Shown piece after piece: positions 29,617 through 41,209 of a DNA stretch of 64,000 nucleotides. Each line of letters begins with the position of its first letter. Positions within the stretch are counted from its first letter, which is position 1. The notes beneath the pieces are model-generated. The model did not search any database, had not been told where the DNA came from, and saw only the letters and a list, made by a program, of their open reading frames with translations. Where the stretch lies: contig NZ_LR890047.1 in NCBI RefSeq assembly GCF_904848675.1, forward strand, positions 1-64,000. Reading direction: 5' to 3'. The translations under genes and the position numbers were made by a program. This DNA comes from Profftia tarda. GTDB taxonomy: Bacteria; Pseudomonadota; Gammaproteobacteria; Enterobacterales; Enterobacteriaceae.

Positions 29617-30870
29617 ATGTTAGAAAAAATAGGTCAAAATGCTACAAATATCTCTTACGATCTCGCCATTCTTAGCTCAGAACGCAAAAATAATGTATTA
29701 TCATGGATTGCTCATTATCTTGACAAAGATAGTAGATTAATTCTAGAGGCTAATAATTTAGATATCCAAGAAGCATTTAAAAATAAAATCGCTAAAGATA
29801 TGCTAAAACGTTTAGCGCTTTCTCCAGAGAGTTTATTAAATATTGCTAACGATGTACGCCAGATTTGCGGGCTAGAGGATCCTGTAGGTAAATTAATACA
29901 TAGTAGGATCTTAAACAGTGGGTTGCATCTCGAGTGTCGCTGTGTACCGTTGGGAGTAGTAGCCATAATTTATGAATCTCGTCCTAATGTAACTATTAAT
30001 TCTGCGGTATTATGTTTTAAAACGGGTAATGCAGTAATTCTTCGTGGTGGTAAGGAAGCTTATTACACAAATAAGGCTCTTATAAAGATTATTCATAAAT
30101 CCTTGGATAAAGAAGGTTTGTCAAGAGACGCTGTGCAAGCTATTACAAGCACTTCTCGAGATCTTGTCGGTGCATTACTTAAATTAGATCGTTATATTGA
30201 CATACTGATTCCGCGTGGTGGTGCTGGATTACATAAATTATGTCGCGAACAATCTACTATTCCGGTTATTACTGGCGGTATCGGTGTTTGTCACATATAT
30301 CTTGATGAAGGCATGGATTGCGAGCAGGCTCTTAAGATTATTGTCAATGCTAAAGCTCAACATCCTAGTATGTGTAATACGGTCGAGACGTTATTAGTCC
30401 ATCAGCATGATGCTAACTATTTCCTGCAAGAATTAAGCTTATGTATGCATAAAATGGAAGTTTCTTTACATGGATGTCCACGATCATTGCCAATATTAAG
30501 TCAAGGTCCTGCGGTGCACATCCCTCTCAAAGATGCTGATCTTGATCAAGAATGGCTATCTCTGGACCTAAATGTTATGGTTGTGGACGGGCTGGATGAT
30601 GCTATTAAACATATTCGTCACTATGGTAGTCATCATTCTGATGCTATATTAACAAGGAACACTAAAAACGCTAATCGTTTTGTCCGTGAGGTTGATTCTT
30701 CTGCTGTCTATGTGAATGCTAGTACCCGCTTTACTGATGGAGGTCAGTTTGGTCTTGGTGCAGAAATTGCTGTGAGTACACAAAAATTACATGCCCGTGG
30801 TCCAATGGGATTAGACGCTTTAACTACTTACAAATGGATTGGTTCTGGCAATGATTTGGTACGTATTTAA
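29617..30870 (+). CDS. proA: Glutamate-5-semialdehyde dehydrogenase (gamma-glutamyl phosphate reductase)
   Basis: ProA reduces gamma-glutamyl phosphate with NADPH in the second step of proline synthesis. It has 417 residues, the exact E. coli length, and begins after a GGAAGG site. Family segments are intact: VPLGVVAIIYESRPNVT, FKTGNAVILRGGKEA, PRGGAGLHK, the catalytic-Cys region HPSMCNTVETLLVH and the C-terminal FTDGGQFGLGAEIAVSTQKLHARGPMGLDALTTYKW (quoted only to locate it at residues ~370-405). It is paired with proB, so proline supply appears to be retained. The step from semialdehyde to proline (proC) is not in this window. Confidence 0.97.
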   Translation: MLEKIGQNATNISYDLAILSSERKNNVLSWIAHYLDKDSRLILEANNLDIQEAFKNKIAKDMLKRLALSPESLLNIANDVRQICGLEDPVGKLIHSRILNSGLHLECRCVPLGVVAIIYESRPNVTINSAVLCFKTGNAVILRGGKEAYYTNKALIKIIHKSLDKEGLSRDAVQAITSTSRDLVGALLKLDRYIDILIPRGGAGLHKLCREQSTIPVITGGIGVCHIYLDEGMDCEQALKIIVNAKAQHPSMCNTVETLLVHQHDANYFLQELSLCMHKMEVSLHGCPRSLPILSQGPAVHIPLKDADLDQEWLSLDLNVMVVDGLDDAIKHIRHYGSHHSDAILTRNTKNANRFVREVDSSAVYVNASTRFTDGGQFGLGAEIAVSTQKLHARGPMGLDALTTYKWIGSGNDLVRI

Positions 30871-32434
30871 CGCGCTCATCACATGAGTATGAAATTAGTT
30901 ATATTTTATTGATAAAATTTATTAATCATTTTAATTATAATCATTGCTGAATAATTATAACTTAAAGTTTTTAACTTTTTCTGCATTCTTATAAATACCT
31001 GATCAGTTTTTATCTCTCTTTCGCTCAAAATAGATCTAAATAATTGAATAATTATACAATTATATTCAAGCAAAAGATCTTTTTATAAGATATATTATTA
31101 GCAATTACAAAGTATCTTTTATGATATAAAGATCTAAAAGTTGTTATAGTATTCATACTAAAATGCTGGATTAGATATTGTGAAATTTATTGTATTAAAA
31201 ATTAATTTTTTAGCCGTGCGATTAATTATACCTATTTTGTTTATAACTGTGATTTGTCTAATCAAATATGTCCTCAAACGTTATTTAATGCTGATGTTAA
31301 CAGCATATACTTTACTATATTAGTGTAATGCTATTTAGCAAAATGTATATATTTAATTGAACATAAATATGATGAAGATTAATGCAAAATTTATTTGCTT
31401 AGTCAAATACCTTATTTATGATTAGAAATAAAATCCTAAATTTTAGATTTTTTGCTTAATAATTATATTTTATATACATATCTAAATATATTATACTATA
31501 TATCCATATATTTGGATCTTATATTTATATTATATACATAATATTTTAACAAGTTATAAAAAATATTATAATTTTTACATTAAAATACATAGGTTATAAA
31601 AAGATATATTAGAGGCATATTAAATAATAAATTATGCAATATGCCTGCTTATCCTAAAAAAATTTTAGTAACATTATAAACATAAATATAATTGAAATTA
31701 TAAGACTGTGTTATAAGTCATGATATAACTAAGAATGTTTAACCATATCTTCATACAATCAAGTATCATTTTCTCATGAGATCTTGCTATAATCTAGTAT
31801 AATCAATGCAATAACATTAATATATTAGCATTTTTATCCATGCAATTTATTCTCGGATGTTTTGCAGTCTTATATTTATATTAAACAAAAATAATTTTCT
31901 GTTTATCATCCTTCTAGGAATCACTCAAGTGAAATATTTAATATTTATCAATATCTATAATTTTCTCTAAAATATAGAACCCTTTTGTTAATTGCGTTAA
32001 AATTTAACAATAAAATAGTTGAGGTTTATAGATGATGCAGTATCTGCATATTATATTTATATGCATAATGCTTATACCTATCCATACTTTATAGTAAAAA
32101 GTATTATCAGATAGTATAATATTACATATATTGTATTTGATAATATTAAGTATCATCTAGAAAATTTATTTCCGTTTTATTGATGAGGTATTACGTATGA
32201 CCATAAAATGCTGTTGAGTCATTATTGTAATTCTTTTTAATCTTTGCTATTATATACTGAGTATATACTTGACTCTCTATATCGGAATGAAATAACAGAA
32301 AGTATAATATACTATAAATATATACAACTTTTTATGATACTATATCAATAAACAAACAGATCAAGCATAGGTTCTGGTTTAATATAAATGTATATATGAT
32401 TTTTACTAAATCATAATCAGAGAAGAAGTGTAAT
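30871..32434. other. Gene-free region between proA and pssA
   Basis: This is about 1.56 kb of highly AT-rich sequence with no recognisable gene, RNA or repeat beyond imperfect AT palindromes. Confidence 0.6.
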
Positions 32435-33793
32435 GTGATTTTGTATAAATTAAAAACCATTCAACATAAACAGTATCTTGAACAATTGCCAAAACTTCCT
32501 CAGAAAGTAGAGGGTCTCAATACCCTATTTTCCCCAGAAGATTTTCGTATAGCTTTAATAAATGCCATCCTACATGCTTCTAGCCGTATTTACATAACTG
32601 CCTTATTTCTAGAAAATGATGATGGCGGGCGAGATATTCTTAATGCACTATATCTTGCAAAGAGACAGTGTCCTGATTTAAAGATATCCGTTCTTGTGGA
32701 TTGGCATCGCGCACAACGTGGCCGCATTGGAGCTGGATGTAGCAAAACTAATTCTGATTGGTATTGTTTTATAGCGGAACAATATCCCAACATTTCAGTG
32801 CCTATCTATGGAATTCCAGTTAATACTCGTGAAGCTCTGGGTGTTTTTCATGTCAAAGGATTCATTGTTGATAATAGTGTTATTTATAGTGGCGCTAGTC
32901 TGAATGATGTTTATTTGCATCGCCATACACAGTATCGATATGATCGCTATCATTTTATAGAGAATGCTTTTTTAGCAAATTCCATGTCTATTTATATTGA
33001 AGATAAGCTACTCACTAATCCTGCTGTCCATCGACTAGATCGCAAAGATCGTCCTAAAAGCTCTAAAATACGCCATAAAATACGCCAATTTAGGCATATC
33101 TTGCGCTCTTGCGCATACACTGTTCCATCTTTAGCAAGTAATAATGAGTTAGCGTTAACACCTATTACTGGGCTAGGTAGACACAGCTTACTAAATAAAA
33201 CCATTCACAATTTAATGCGTAGCGCAGTAGATAAAGTTACGTTATGTACTCCTTATTTTAATATGCCATCACTTTTAGTGCGTAATATTATTTTTTTATT
33301 GAGACAAAACAAGCAGGTCGAAATTATTGTAGGGGATAAGAAGGCAAATGATTTTTATATTCCGGAGAGTGAACCATTTAATATTATTGGCACACTTCCA
33401 TATTTTTACGAAATGAACTTGCGCCATTTTATTATGCGCCTACAACGCTTTATAGATAACGGGCAACTTATTGTGCGCATTTGGAAATGCGATCAGCATA
33501 CCTTTCATGTTAAAGGTATATGGGTTGATCATGAATGGCAGTTGATTACAGGTAGTAACCTAAACCCGCGCGCATGGCTTCTTGATTTAGAAAATGCAGT
33601 TCTTATCCACGATCCTAAACATCAGTTGGATAATCAGTTTCAGAAAGAAAGGGGATATATTCAGACTAACACAGATATTATAAGAAGCTATTATGATATT
33701 GATACTATTTATCAGTATCCTAAAAAAGTACGTAAATTAATAAAAAGAGTAAGCAGAATTCGTATTGACCTTATCATCAGGAGAATTTTATAA
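32435..33793 (+). CDS. pssA: CDP-diacylglycerol-serine O-phosphatidyltransferase (phosphatidylserine synthase)
   Basis: PssA joins CDP-diacylglycerol and serine to make phosphatidylserine, the precursor of phosphatidylethanolamine. The protein has 452 residues; E. coli has 451. It belongs to the phospholipase D superfamily and carries two HKD motifs: FHVKGFIVDN near residue 145 and FHVKGIWVDH near residue 358, each followed by a conserved GASLNDVY or GSNLNPRAW segment. The GTG start (32435) fits the alignment. The C-terminus (KVRKLIKRVSRIRIDLIIRRIL) is basic, as in E. coli. It stands alone, and a long hairpin lies about 125 bases downstream. Confidence 0.97.
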   Translation: MILYKLKTIQHKQYLEQLPKLPQKVEGLNTLFSPEDFRIALINAILHASSRIYITALFLENDDGGRDILNALYLAKRQCPDLKISVLVDWHRAQRGRIGAGCSKTNSDWYCFIAEQYPNISVPIYGIPVNTREALGVFHVKGFIVDNSVIYSGASLNDVYLHRHTQYRYDRYHFIENAFLANSMSIYIEDKLLTNPAVHRLDRKDRPKSSKIRHKIRQFRHILRSCAYTVPSLASNNELALTPITGLGRHSLLNKTIHNLMRSAVDKVTLCTPYFNMPSLLVRNIIFLLRQNKQVEIIVGDKKANDFYIPESEPFNIIGTLPYFYEMNLRHFIMRLQRFIDNGQLIVRIWKCDQHTFHVKGIWVDHEWQLITGSNLNPRAWLLDLENAVLIHDPKHQLDNQFQKERGYIQTNTDIIRSYYDIDTIYQYPKKVRKLIKRVSRIRIDLIIRRIL

Positions 33794-33919
33794 TCATGTT
33801 CATCAGTAGTCGTATCACTTTTTATATTCCTGTATTACGTTAGAAGAAAAAACATATAACCGCATAATAGTTGGAGCATATCTTGTCATAATTATTCAAC
33901 CTTGAGAGATATCGACATT

Positions 33920-33973
33920 CTATTACTGTCTGAAGATCTTCCTGCATCGAGGAAGCTCTTCAGACAGTAATAG
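33920..33973 (+). terminator. Long hairpin downstream of pssA (possible terminator)
   Basis: The arms at 33920-33942 and 33951-33973 pair over 23 positions with one mismatch, around an 8-base loop. The outer stem is CTATTACTGTCTGAAGA. It is GC-richer than the surroundings and 127 bases after the pssA stop. There is no clean T-run, so a terminator role is likely but not certain. Confidence 0.6.
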
Positions 33974-34734
33974 TTCTTAATATTATAATATAGCCTAAAT
34001 ACAGAAAAATTACTTTATGTAATTTTCAGAGTTGTGTGGACCTTATAAAGCGATAAGGTATGATTTCATTTTTATAAAAGTATATAAATATGCTGATATT
34101 ATTAGATCTACAAATGTTTCTATTATTTCTCTAGAACACTATTCAATAGTGTTGAGATATGTTAATAACTTTACTAATAATGCTGCACTTATCAAAATAT
34201 TATATATATCATTTTGATAAATTATATATTAAACATATAAATAATATATCTCTTCTAATTGTTAAAACAGCAAGAAGAGCATTTATTATATTTTAGCATA
34301 ATTTAGTATTAGTTGATAATAAGATTATATTATATTTCATGTATTATTTTATCTAAATTTTGTTTATCATTAGATGAATTAACATAAATTAATTGTAGTT
34401 GCTTCTGCTTTAAATTTTGCTTAGTTTTCCTATAAACTTTATCTTACTAAATAATATTCGATATTTTTATATTTTTAATATCTATATAAATATAAGTAAT
34501 TGATTTTAATTATATCATTTACATCTGTAAATTATAGCAATATTTCTCTGCTATTTTATATTGCATGCGTTATCATTTTTTAATATTTTGAATGCCATCA
34601 CAGATAATATCTTTTACCAGTAAAATTAGATCAGTTATTCATGTAATAAAATTTATATGTTTTCTTAGACATGACTCCAAATATTATATGAATGAGCTGG
34701 ATATTGCATAAATATGATAGTTTTTATTGATATT

Positions 34735-34775
34735 TCTTCTAAAAAGTTTTTCTACTAGAATAACTTTTTAGAAGA
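34735..34775. repeat. Nested palindrome, 14-base outer stem
   Basis: TCTTCTAAAAAGTT (34735-34748) pairs perfectly with 34762-34775. A further TTCTA/TAGAA pairing lies inside the loop. No gene adjoins it. Confidence 0.65.
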
Positions 34776-35105
34776 TAAATTATCTTAATCAAGAGTGTAT
34801 TCATTGGTGAATACTGTATTTTTATTATCAATAAAATGGGTAAAAAATTTTTAATAATCTATTTCTTTTATTTAAAGTCATAAAGTAGTTAATTTAGATC
34901 TCTTTGAATAAATTTCTTTAATATGACAGCAGTTCACACTACATACTTCTTGATCTCATATGCTTATAAGTTTTGTTGATCTATCTATGATAGATCACGC
35001 AAATATATTAGCAATATTAATTGCTTAATACTCTAGATTAAATTATAAACTGGCTGCAAAAATGATTAAAATATCTATAAGAGATCATAACTAAATATTT
35101 CTATA

Positions 35106-36233
35106 TTAATTTTTTTTAGGAGATCCGGTTATAAGTTTACAGATAGTCTTCTCAGGCATTTTTAAAAGCCAGACACGACCGTAGTGGTTATAGAAACCAG
35201 CTTTTTGCCCAGCTTTACCCCCAATTCCTTGATAGATATCGCAGTGTTGTCCTTTGATAGCGCCACCTACATCTAGAGCTGCCATGAGGCGAATTTCATA
35301 ATGGTTCATAAAATTTCCTCGATCATTCAATAAAGGCAATTCCACTAGCAAAGTAGATCCTTCTGGGATTAGAGAACGGTCACAAGCTAGAGCGGAGTTA
35401 GCTATCAAAGGTACACCGCTTGCACCTTTTACTACAGGATACATTTGGGGATTAAAGAATATAAAAGAAGGGTTATGTTCTAGTAATGCACGCACTTCAT
35501 CTGCATTATGTCGGTCAGCCCATTTGCGAATGGTCTTCATCGATATTCGCTCAGGTAAGATGTAACCAAGGTCCGTCATGATTTTACCAATACTGCGATA
35601 AGCGTAACCATTTTCCCCAGCATACCTCAAAAAAGTCAATGGGCGACCATCTCCGTAATCCACATATCCACTTCCTTGTATTTCCATAATAAAATTATCT
35701 AATAGCGAGTTGCTATAGCCAAGCACTAGGTTATGATTCTCTAATATACCTGCATATATTTCAGCACGATTTGGCAAGTGATGTTTTTGACTTTTATGAT
35801 AAGGCATACGATAAAATGGATATTGAAACTTTCCTTGACGAGTGTAACGAGCATGTGTGACTGGTGTATAGTAGCTTGTAAATTGTACGTTACCAAAATT
35901 ATCGGTACCAGCCATTTGGTATATTTTAAATCCGAAATAGGGAATATCAACTATATGTGCTCCATCTTTGAGCCATTTATTAACCGCTTTAAAAACTTTG
36001 TAATTTTTCTTATAAAGCAAAGGCGCAGCACGTTTTATTTCGATAATTTGGTCAGAAAAATCTTTTTGATTGACTAATTTTCCTTTTATATTAGGTTTAC
36101 TAACAAGTTTTAAAGGATTTTTAATTTTTCCATCTATAAACTGTTTTCCTTGACGTGTTTTTTGTAATGCACATCCTGTTAACAGTTTGAGTAATAATAG
36201 AAATATTATGTATTTTTTGAAATATGAGCTCAT
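35106..36233 (-). CDS. mltA: Membrane-bound lytic murein transglycosylase A
   Basis: MltA is an outer-membrane lipoprotein that cleaves peptidoglycan glycan strands to anhydromuropeptides. The protein has 375 residues; E. coli has 365. A signal peptide ends in the lipobox LLTGC with the lipidated Cys at residue 21. Family segments include NFGNVQFTSYYTPV, PNRAEIYAG, LDNFIMEIQGSGYVDYGDG, AYRSIGKIM, NPSFIFFNPQ and the C-terminal ALDVGGAIKGQH with the catalytic Asp. Retention implies that this symbiont still remodels a peptidoglycan wall, which is inference. The gene is alone on the minus strand. Confidence 0.96.
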   Translation of the reverse strand: MSSYFKKYIIFLLLLKLLTGCALQKTRQGKQFIDGKIKNPLKLVSKPNIKGKLVNQKDFSDQIIEIKRAAPLLYKKNYKVFKAVNKWLKDGAHIVDIPYFGFKIYQMAGTDNFGNVQFTSYYTPVTHARYTRQGKFQYPFYRMPYHKSQKHHLPNRAEIYAGILENHNLVLGYSNSLLDNFIMEIQGSGYVDYGDGRPLTFLRYAGENGYAYRSIGKIMTDLGYILPERISMKTIRKWADRHNADEVRALLEHNPSFIFFNPQMYPVVKGASGVPLIANSALACDRSLIPEGSTLLVELPLLNDRGNFMNHYEIRLMAALDVGGAIKGQHCDIYQGIGGKAGQKAGFYNHYGRVWLLKMPEKTICKLITGSPKKN

Positions 36234-37227
36234 TTTTAGAACCTATACAGACTCAAGAACCATCTGATAATCAACATATATAAAAGAATTTTATTTATTT
36301 CAATGGTATAATCAACGGATCACTTACGGGAAGATCTTGTTAAAAAAATTATATCTTTAATATTAGATCCTAATTTATCCTTGCACCAGAAAATAAAAAT
36401 ATTAATTTTTATCAAAAAATTACATGTATTTATTAAATTTGTATCTCCTAAGTACTCAAGAGTTTTTCTGTGGATGTAATTGTATATAAAATACACGTTA
36501 CGTAACGTGATGAAATCACTCTATTAATTAAATTAATATCAACTTTAATAAATTTGATAATAATCTTTTAAGAAAGTTCATAATTTTTATTCTGAATAAC
36601 TGGTATATAGAGTAATAAGTTATGCTATATTTACTTGATTGAAAATACTACTGCCATAATAAAATAAATGATAGGAAATTAATATTGCTTATAATATATT
36701 ATATCACCCTGCATATAGAGTTATCTTCAGTTAAGTCTAACATCTATCTATTAAATAGATAATAAGATTCAACTGTCATCATAGATGCATACATTATGAT
36801 TCATTTCCTTCATGGTTTATAATTTAATTACTTCTTTATATTTTGCATAGCTTATTGGCATGTATAATAAATAAGAGCACAAGATAAAAAGATATATTTT
36901 TGTTACAGAAGGTCGTCTTATCATGTTGGTTATTCTGTAATAGGGTAACTGATTAAATCTAATAATGATTAATAAAATATTTTTAGAAATTTATATATAT
37001 TAGCAGAAGTTAATTAAATATTAAATATGAGTGATTACCTATCACAAATTGTTCTTAACATATATTCGATCGAATATTTAACAACATATTAGGTTAATCA
37101 ATTTATTTCTAAAAAGTTCATTACAATTTTAGATTAAAAATTAGCTATTCTTGAGCAATAGGTAACTTTTTACCGTGTATTATCACAGCATTATTGAGTA
37201 GTAAAAATAAATATTATATGTTATCTA
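36234..37227. other. Gene-free spacer between glyA and mltA
   Basis: This is about 1 kb without a recognisable gene. It includes two exact 16-base palindromes, at 36494-36509 and 37062-37077. Confidence 0.55.
36494..36509. promoter_or_regulatory. 16-base perfect palindrome upstream of mltA (possible operator)
   Basis: CACGTTACGTAACGTG is self-complementary and half G+C within very AT-rich DNA. It lies 261 bases upstream of the mltA start. I do not recognise a regulator with this site. Confidence 0.3.
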
Positions 37228-38481
37228 TCATTGATAGACTGGTAAGCGAGCACAGATGTTTAAAACTTTTTGTTTGATTTTTTTAATAGTAACCTGATCG
37301 TTTATGTTGTCTATTATATCACATATCCAGCTAGCCAGTACATGTGCATCATCTTCTTTAAAACCACGTCTAGTAATTGCAGGAGTCCCAATACGCACTC
37401 CTGAGGTTATTAATGGATTTCTAGGATCGTTTGGAATACTATTTTTATTTAATGTGATATTTGCATGACCTAGTGCTATCTCCGCATCTTGACCTGTGAT
37501 ATCTTTATGAGCCAGATCTACTAAAAACATATGATTTTCAGTACCTCCAGAAACCACTTTATAGTCACGGTTTATGAAAACCTTAACCATTTCTTTAGCA
37601 TTTTTGATAATTAGTTGTTGATATTCTTTGAACTCGGGTTCCATTGCTTCTTTGAATGCTACAGCTTTCCCTGCAATGACATGCATTAGGGGTCCTCCTT
37701 GAGTTCCTGGGAATACTGCTGAGTTTAATTTTTTATACATCTCTTCGCTACCACCTTTAGCGAGAATTAATCCTCCGCGAGGACCAGCCAAGGTTTTGTG
37801 TGTTGTGCTTGTCACTACGTGAGCATATAGTACTGGGTTTGGATAGACATTAGCAGCTACCATGCCGGCAATATGGGCCATATCAACAAATAGATAAGCT
37901 CCTACGTGGTCTGCAATTTCACGCATTTTAGCCCAGTCAACAATTCCTGAATATGAAGAAAAACCACCAACAATCATTTTATTTTTATATTTTTCTGCTT
38001 TTTTCGCGATATCGTCATAGTCAATCTGACCGCTTGCGTTAACACCATAGGGAATAAAATTATAGAATTTACCAGAAAAGTTTATTGGAGAACCATGTGT
38101 TAAATGCCCTCCATGCTCTAAATGCATACCCAAAATTGTATCCCCAGGCTGCAGTAGTGCAGTATAAACTGCAAAGTTGGCTTGAGAACCGGAGTGTGGC
38201 TGTACGTTAGCGTAATCAGCGCCAAATAATTTTTTGGCGCGATCGATCGCTAATTGTTCTACTAAGTCAACATATTGGCAACCTCCATAAAAGCGTTTTC
38301 CTGGATAACCTTCAGCATACTTGTTAGTTAGCTGAGATCCTTGGGCTTGCAGAACGCGTCGGCTAGTATAATTCTCTGAGGCAATAAGTTCTATATGCTC
38401 TTCCTGACGCAATACTTCTTTGCTCATAGCTTTCCAAAGTTCTAGATCGTAATTGGCAATATTCATTTTGTTCTTTAACAT
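37228..38481 (-). CDS. glyA: Serine hydroxymethyltransferase
   Basis: GlyA is a PLP enzyme that converts serine and tetrahydrofolate to glycine and 5,10-methylene-tetrahydrofolate, the main source of one-carbon units. It has 417 residues, exactly as in E. coli, from MLKNKMNIANYDLELW. Active-site segments are EHIELIASENYTS, YAEGYPGKRFYGGC, VQPHSGSQAN, the PLP-lysine motif TSTTHKTLAGPRGG near residue 229 and SGVRIGTPAITRRGF. A small difference is FPGTQGGPLMH where E. coli has FPGGQGG. An AAGGAAAAAG site lies upstream of the start on the minus strand. No neighbours are co-transcribed. Confidence 0.98.
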   Translation of the reverse strand: MLKNKMNIANYDLELWKAMSKEVLRQEEHIELIASENYTSRRVLQAQGSQLTNKYAEGYPGKRFYGGCQYVDLVEQLAIDRAKKLFGADYANVQPHSGSQANFAVYTALLQPGDTILGMHLEHGGHLTHGSPINFSGKFYNFIPYGVNASGQIDYDDIAKKAEKYKNKMIVGGFSSYSGIVDWAKMREIADHVGAYLFVDMAHIAGMVAANVYPNPVLYAHVVTSTTHKTLAGPRGGLILAKGGSEEMYKKLNSAVFPGTQGGPLMHVIAGKAVAFKEAMEPEFKEYQQLIIKNAKEMVKVFINRDYKVVSGGTENHMFLVDLAHKDITGQDAEIALGHANITLNKNSIPNDPRNPLITSGVRIGTPAITRRGFKEDDAHVLASWICDIIDNINDQVTIKKIKQKVLNICARLPVYQ

Positions 38482-41209
38482 CTTTTTCCTTATTTTTCAT
38501 TGTTGATAATAATTCAATGCAAAATATATTTTTATGCATTGTTGTGCAATATATGGCTATAAATTTATGGAATATTATATTGCATATATCTACGTATTAT
38601 TATCTATATCAAACAAAAAAATATTTTATAGTATATCTACAATGATATTTTATAGGAGAATTGTTTGTAATATTTGATTTATAATATACAAGTGAATAAT
38701 GGGTTGATTTAAAGTGTTTAGAATTGTTATTCTATTATCTGGCTGATCTATCAATAAGTTTTTATTTTTAAATTTACTAAATAAATACAACTGATCTACT
38801 AAAGTTATAATTAATAATAGCATTATTTCTATAATAACGGAAAATATTAATTTCACACATGTATTGTGAATATTCTTAAAATTAATTTGCTATTTTTTTA
38901 CTTGTCGTATCTTACTAAGAAATAAATATATCAGCATACAAAGTCAATTTTAAATGTAATAAGTATGCATGATTATCAATTTTATCATATAGTTAAATAA
39001 ATACTTTATTCAAAATAATATTTATTACTCAATATTTTTAAGTAATATCCCAGGGTAATTATTTTTAAACTTATAGCTCCATCATTTAAGTAATGTAAAT
39101 AAGATTTTGTCAGATAGATTTGAATTGTCTTATTAGATGATTTATGATGCTCTCACATTAGCTCTAGTCACTCTATCCCTTATTTTTTTTAAATATGTTA
39201 CATGTTTGTTTTGTGAGCGTTTTATTAGTTGTTTTCGGTTAGTATCATAGGGCTAAGAATCGAGACCTTATAGTATAATTTTACAGTTTATATTTATTAT
39301 CTTTGATTAAAGATAGATATCTTATTTTTAATAGTTTTCCACTCTTTTTAGATTTTATTTCTTTGTGTTATAGAAGTTATATTTTTGATCTTGATGAGAT
39401 CTTTAAAAATTTGTAAAATATACTTAAGCAATTCTTAGCAAACTAGGATGCTGTAAACAGGAGTGATTACTATCTCTTCTATATAGATGTTTATAGATTA
39501 ATATATATAAATTATAAATGCTTATCCTGAAACTGCATGCAACTTTCTCATCACGAGGGGATGTTTTATTTATAGGGGGTCTGATATTGTCTTAAATTAG
39601 TCACTATACACTGTTGTTATATTTAAGATTTATTATATTATGTACGCTTTTAATTAGTACTATTATAGCTAGAACAATGGCAATCTAATATAATTTTGGT
39701 ATACAGTTAAATATAATGAATAATTATAATAATATGTAAGTATTAACACCTGTTTACCCTTCTTTTAATACAGGTTGATTCGTGAGCACTAAAAAATAAA
39801 TTTAATAAAAGATTAATTCTGATATTTCTTTAGAATATACTATGTAGCAAAAATATTCATGATCATTGCATAATAATCTGTCACAATATGCATAGATTTT
39901 ATATCTATACTTATGCATCTTCTGTATTTAGAACATACAGTTTTTATATTAGAAAGAATAATAAGAGTGAGTTGTCTATATATATTTTTAATGAATTAGC
40001 TCTATATTTTATTTCAAGATTTTTTACAAAAAATATCTTTATTACTATTTAGTAAGTATATCAAAGTATACTGATTATTAGATTGATATTTGATAAAATA
40101 TCATGAAGGAACATATAGAATTTCGAAAGCATTTTTTTATATTAACAGCAAATTATTTAAATGAGTGATGCAATAGACATTAACCAGACAAGTTATTCAA
40201 TAATAGCTTCGATATTGATGACAAGTTAATAAAATACTTAGCGTTTTTCTTTATTTTATTAATATGTTTAGCATAAACATGCTCTTATTGTTTTGATTAG
40301 ACCATCTTCTTATTTTATCGATTGTGTTATCATAATGTTTAGTAGTTATGATGTTTGTAAATGTATCTATATCTCAGCATTACTATTCGTAGAATACGAT
40401 CATCTCTATTAAAGATATTATACTTCTAACATCTCCGATGTATAGGGATTCCCATAGGAAGAATATCAATAATATAATTACCGTGCTGAATTGTGGCTAT
40501 AGATATCATTATCCTATCTATATGTTATCATCTCTCATTAATTTTATTGATAAATGTCACCACGTGTTATGTATGCTTACTGTGAATCTTCTAGATGTAC
40601 ATTTAATATTACTGCCTTACGATTGATATTAATCATATTATTAAACTATGGACATATAATAATTATTATGAGAATGCTGCTCGTTCTCTCTGTAATATCA
40701 GTTATGGATTTTGCTCTATATTTTTTAACATAGATTATTATAGTATTTTGATAATAAATAGATATTTAAAAAGCATCATGAATTTATTGAAGCCATCATA
40801 ACATAATATGATATAATTATTTATATATCTTATATCTTATATCTTATTATATTACTAATAATTTACGCATATGAATTTTTATTACTAGCTCAATGCTTAT
40901 CTCTTGTGAGAGAGATTAGGTTTTTCTTAAATTTTTAAAGTACGTTAAATAAAATAGTTGGAATTAATTTATATTTTGTTTGTTTAAGATCGTCAAGAAG
41001 AGAGGGTTAAATCTAGGCTGATAGTTTCACATTAGTGTTCTAATCAATAAATATCTTTTTGTTATATTTAATATTACAATAATTAATGCTATAATCATCA
41101 AGAACCTTCCTAATTTAGTGATGCAATCTGATCCCGGATTTATTTTTGTGGAGCAAAAATGTTACACAACTCGCTGTACGTCATCCGATATAATAATGCA
41201 AAAATTAAA
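38482..41209. other. 2.7-kb gene-free region between glyA and the rRNA-like fossil
   Basis: No gene is supported. Frames of 62-68 codons at 38650-38856 (-) and 40438-40626 (+) match nothing I know and are of chance length. A weak terminator-like hairpin (ATCTCT...AGAGAT followed by TTTTT) lies at 40899-40925. Confidence 0.55.

Larger units (their letters stand above)
33794..35105. other. Gene-free region between pssA and mltA with two large hairpins
   Basis: No gene is supported in this 1.3-kb stretch. A 61-codon frame at 34032-34217 resembles nothing and is of chance length. The notable contents are the hairpins at 33920-33973 and 34735-34775. Confidence 0.6.

Noticed and set aside
37062..37077. 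Palindrome ATATTCGATCGAATAT as an operator
   Set aside because: It lies downstream of glyA between genes that do not read away from it, and one AT-rich palindrome of this length is not strong evidence.
38650..38856. 68-codon hydrophobic minus-strand frame upstream of glyA
   Set aside because: It is low complexity (Ile/Leu/Asn rich), as expected from AT-rich DNA, and no family match is apparent.
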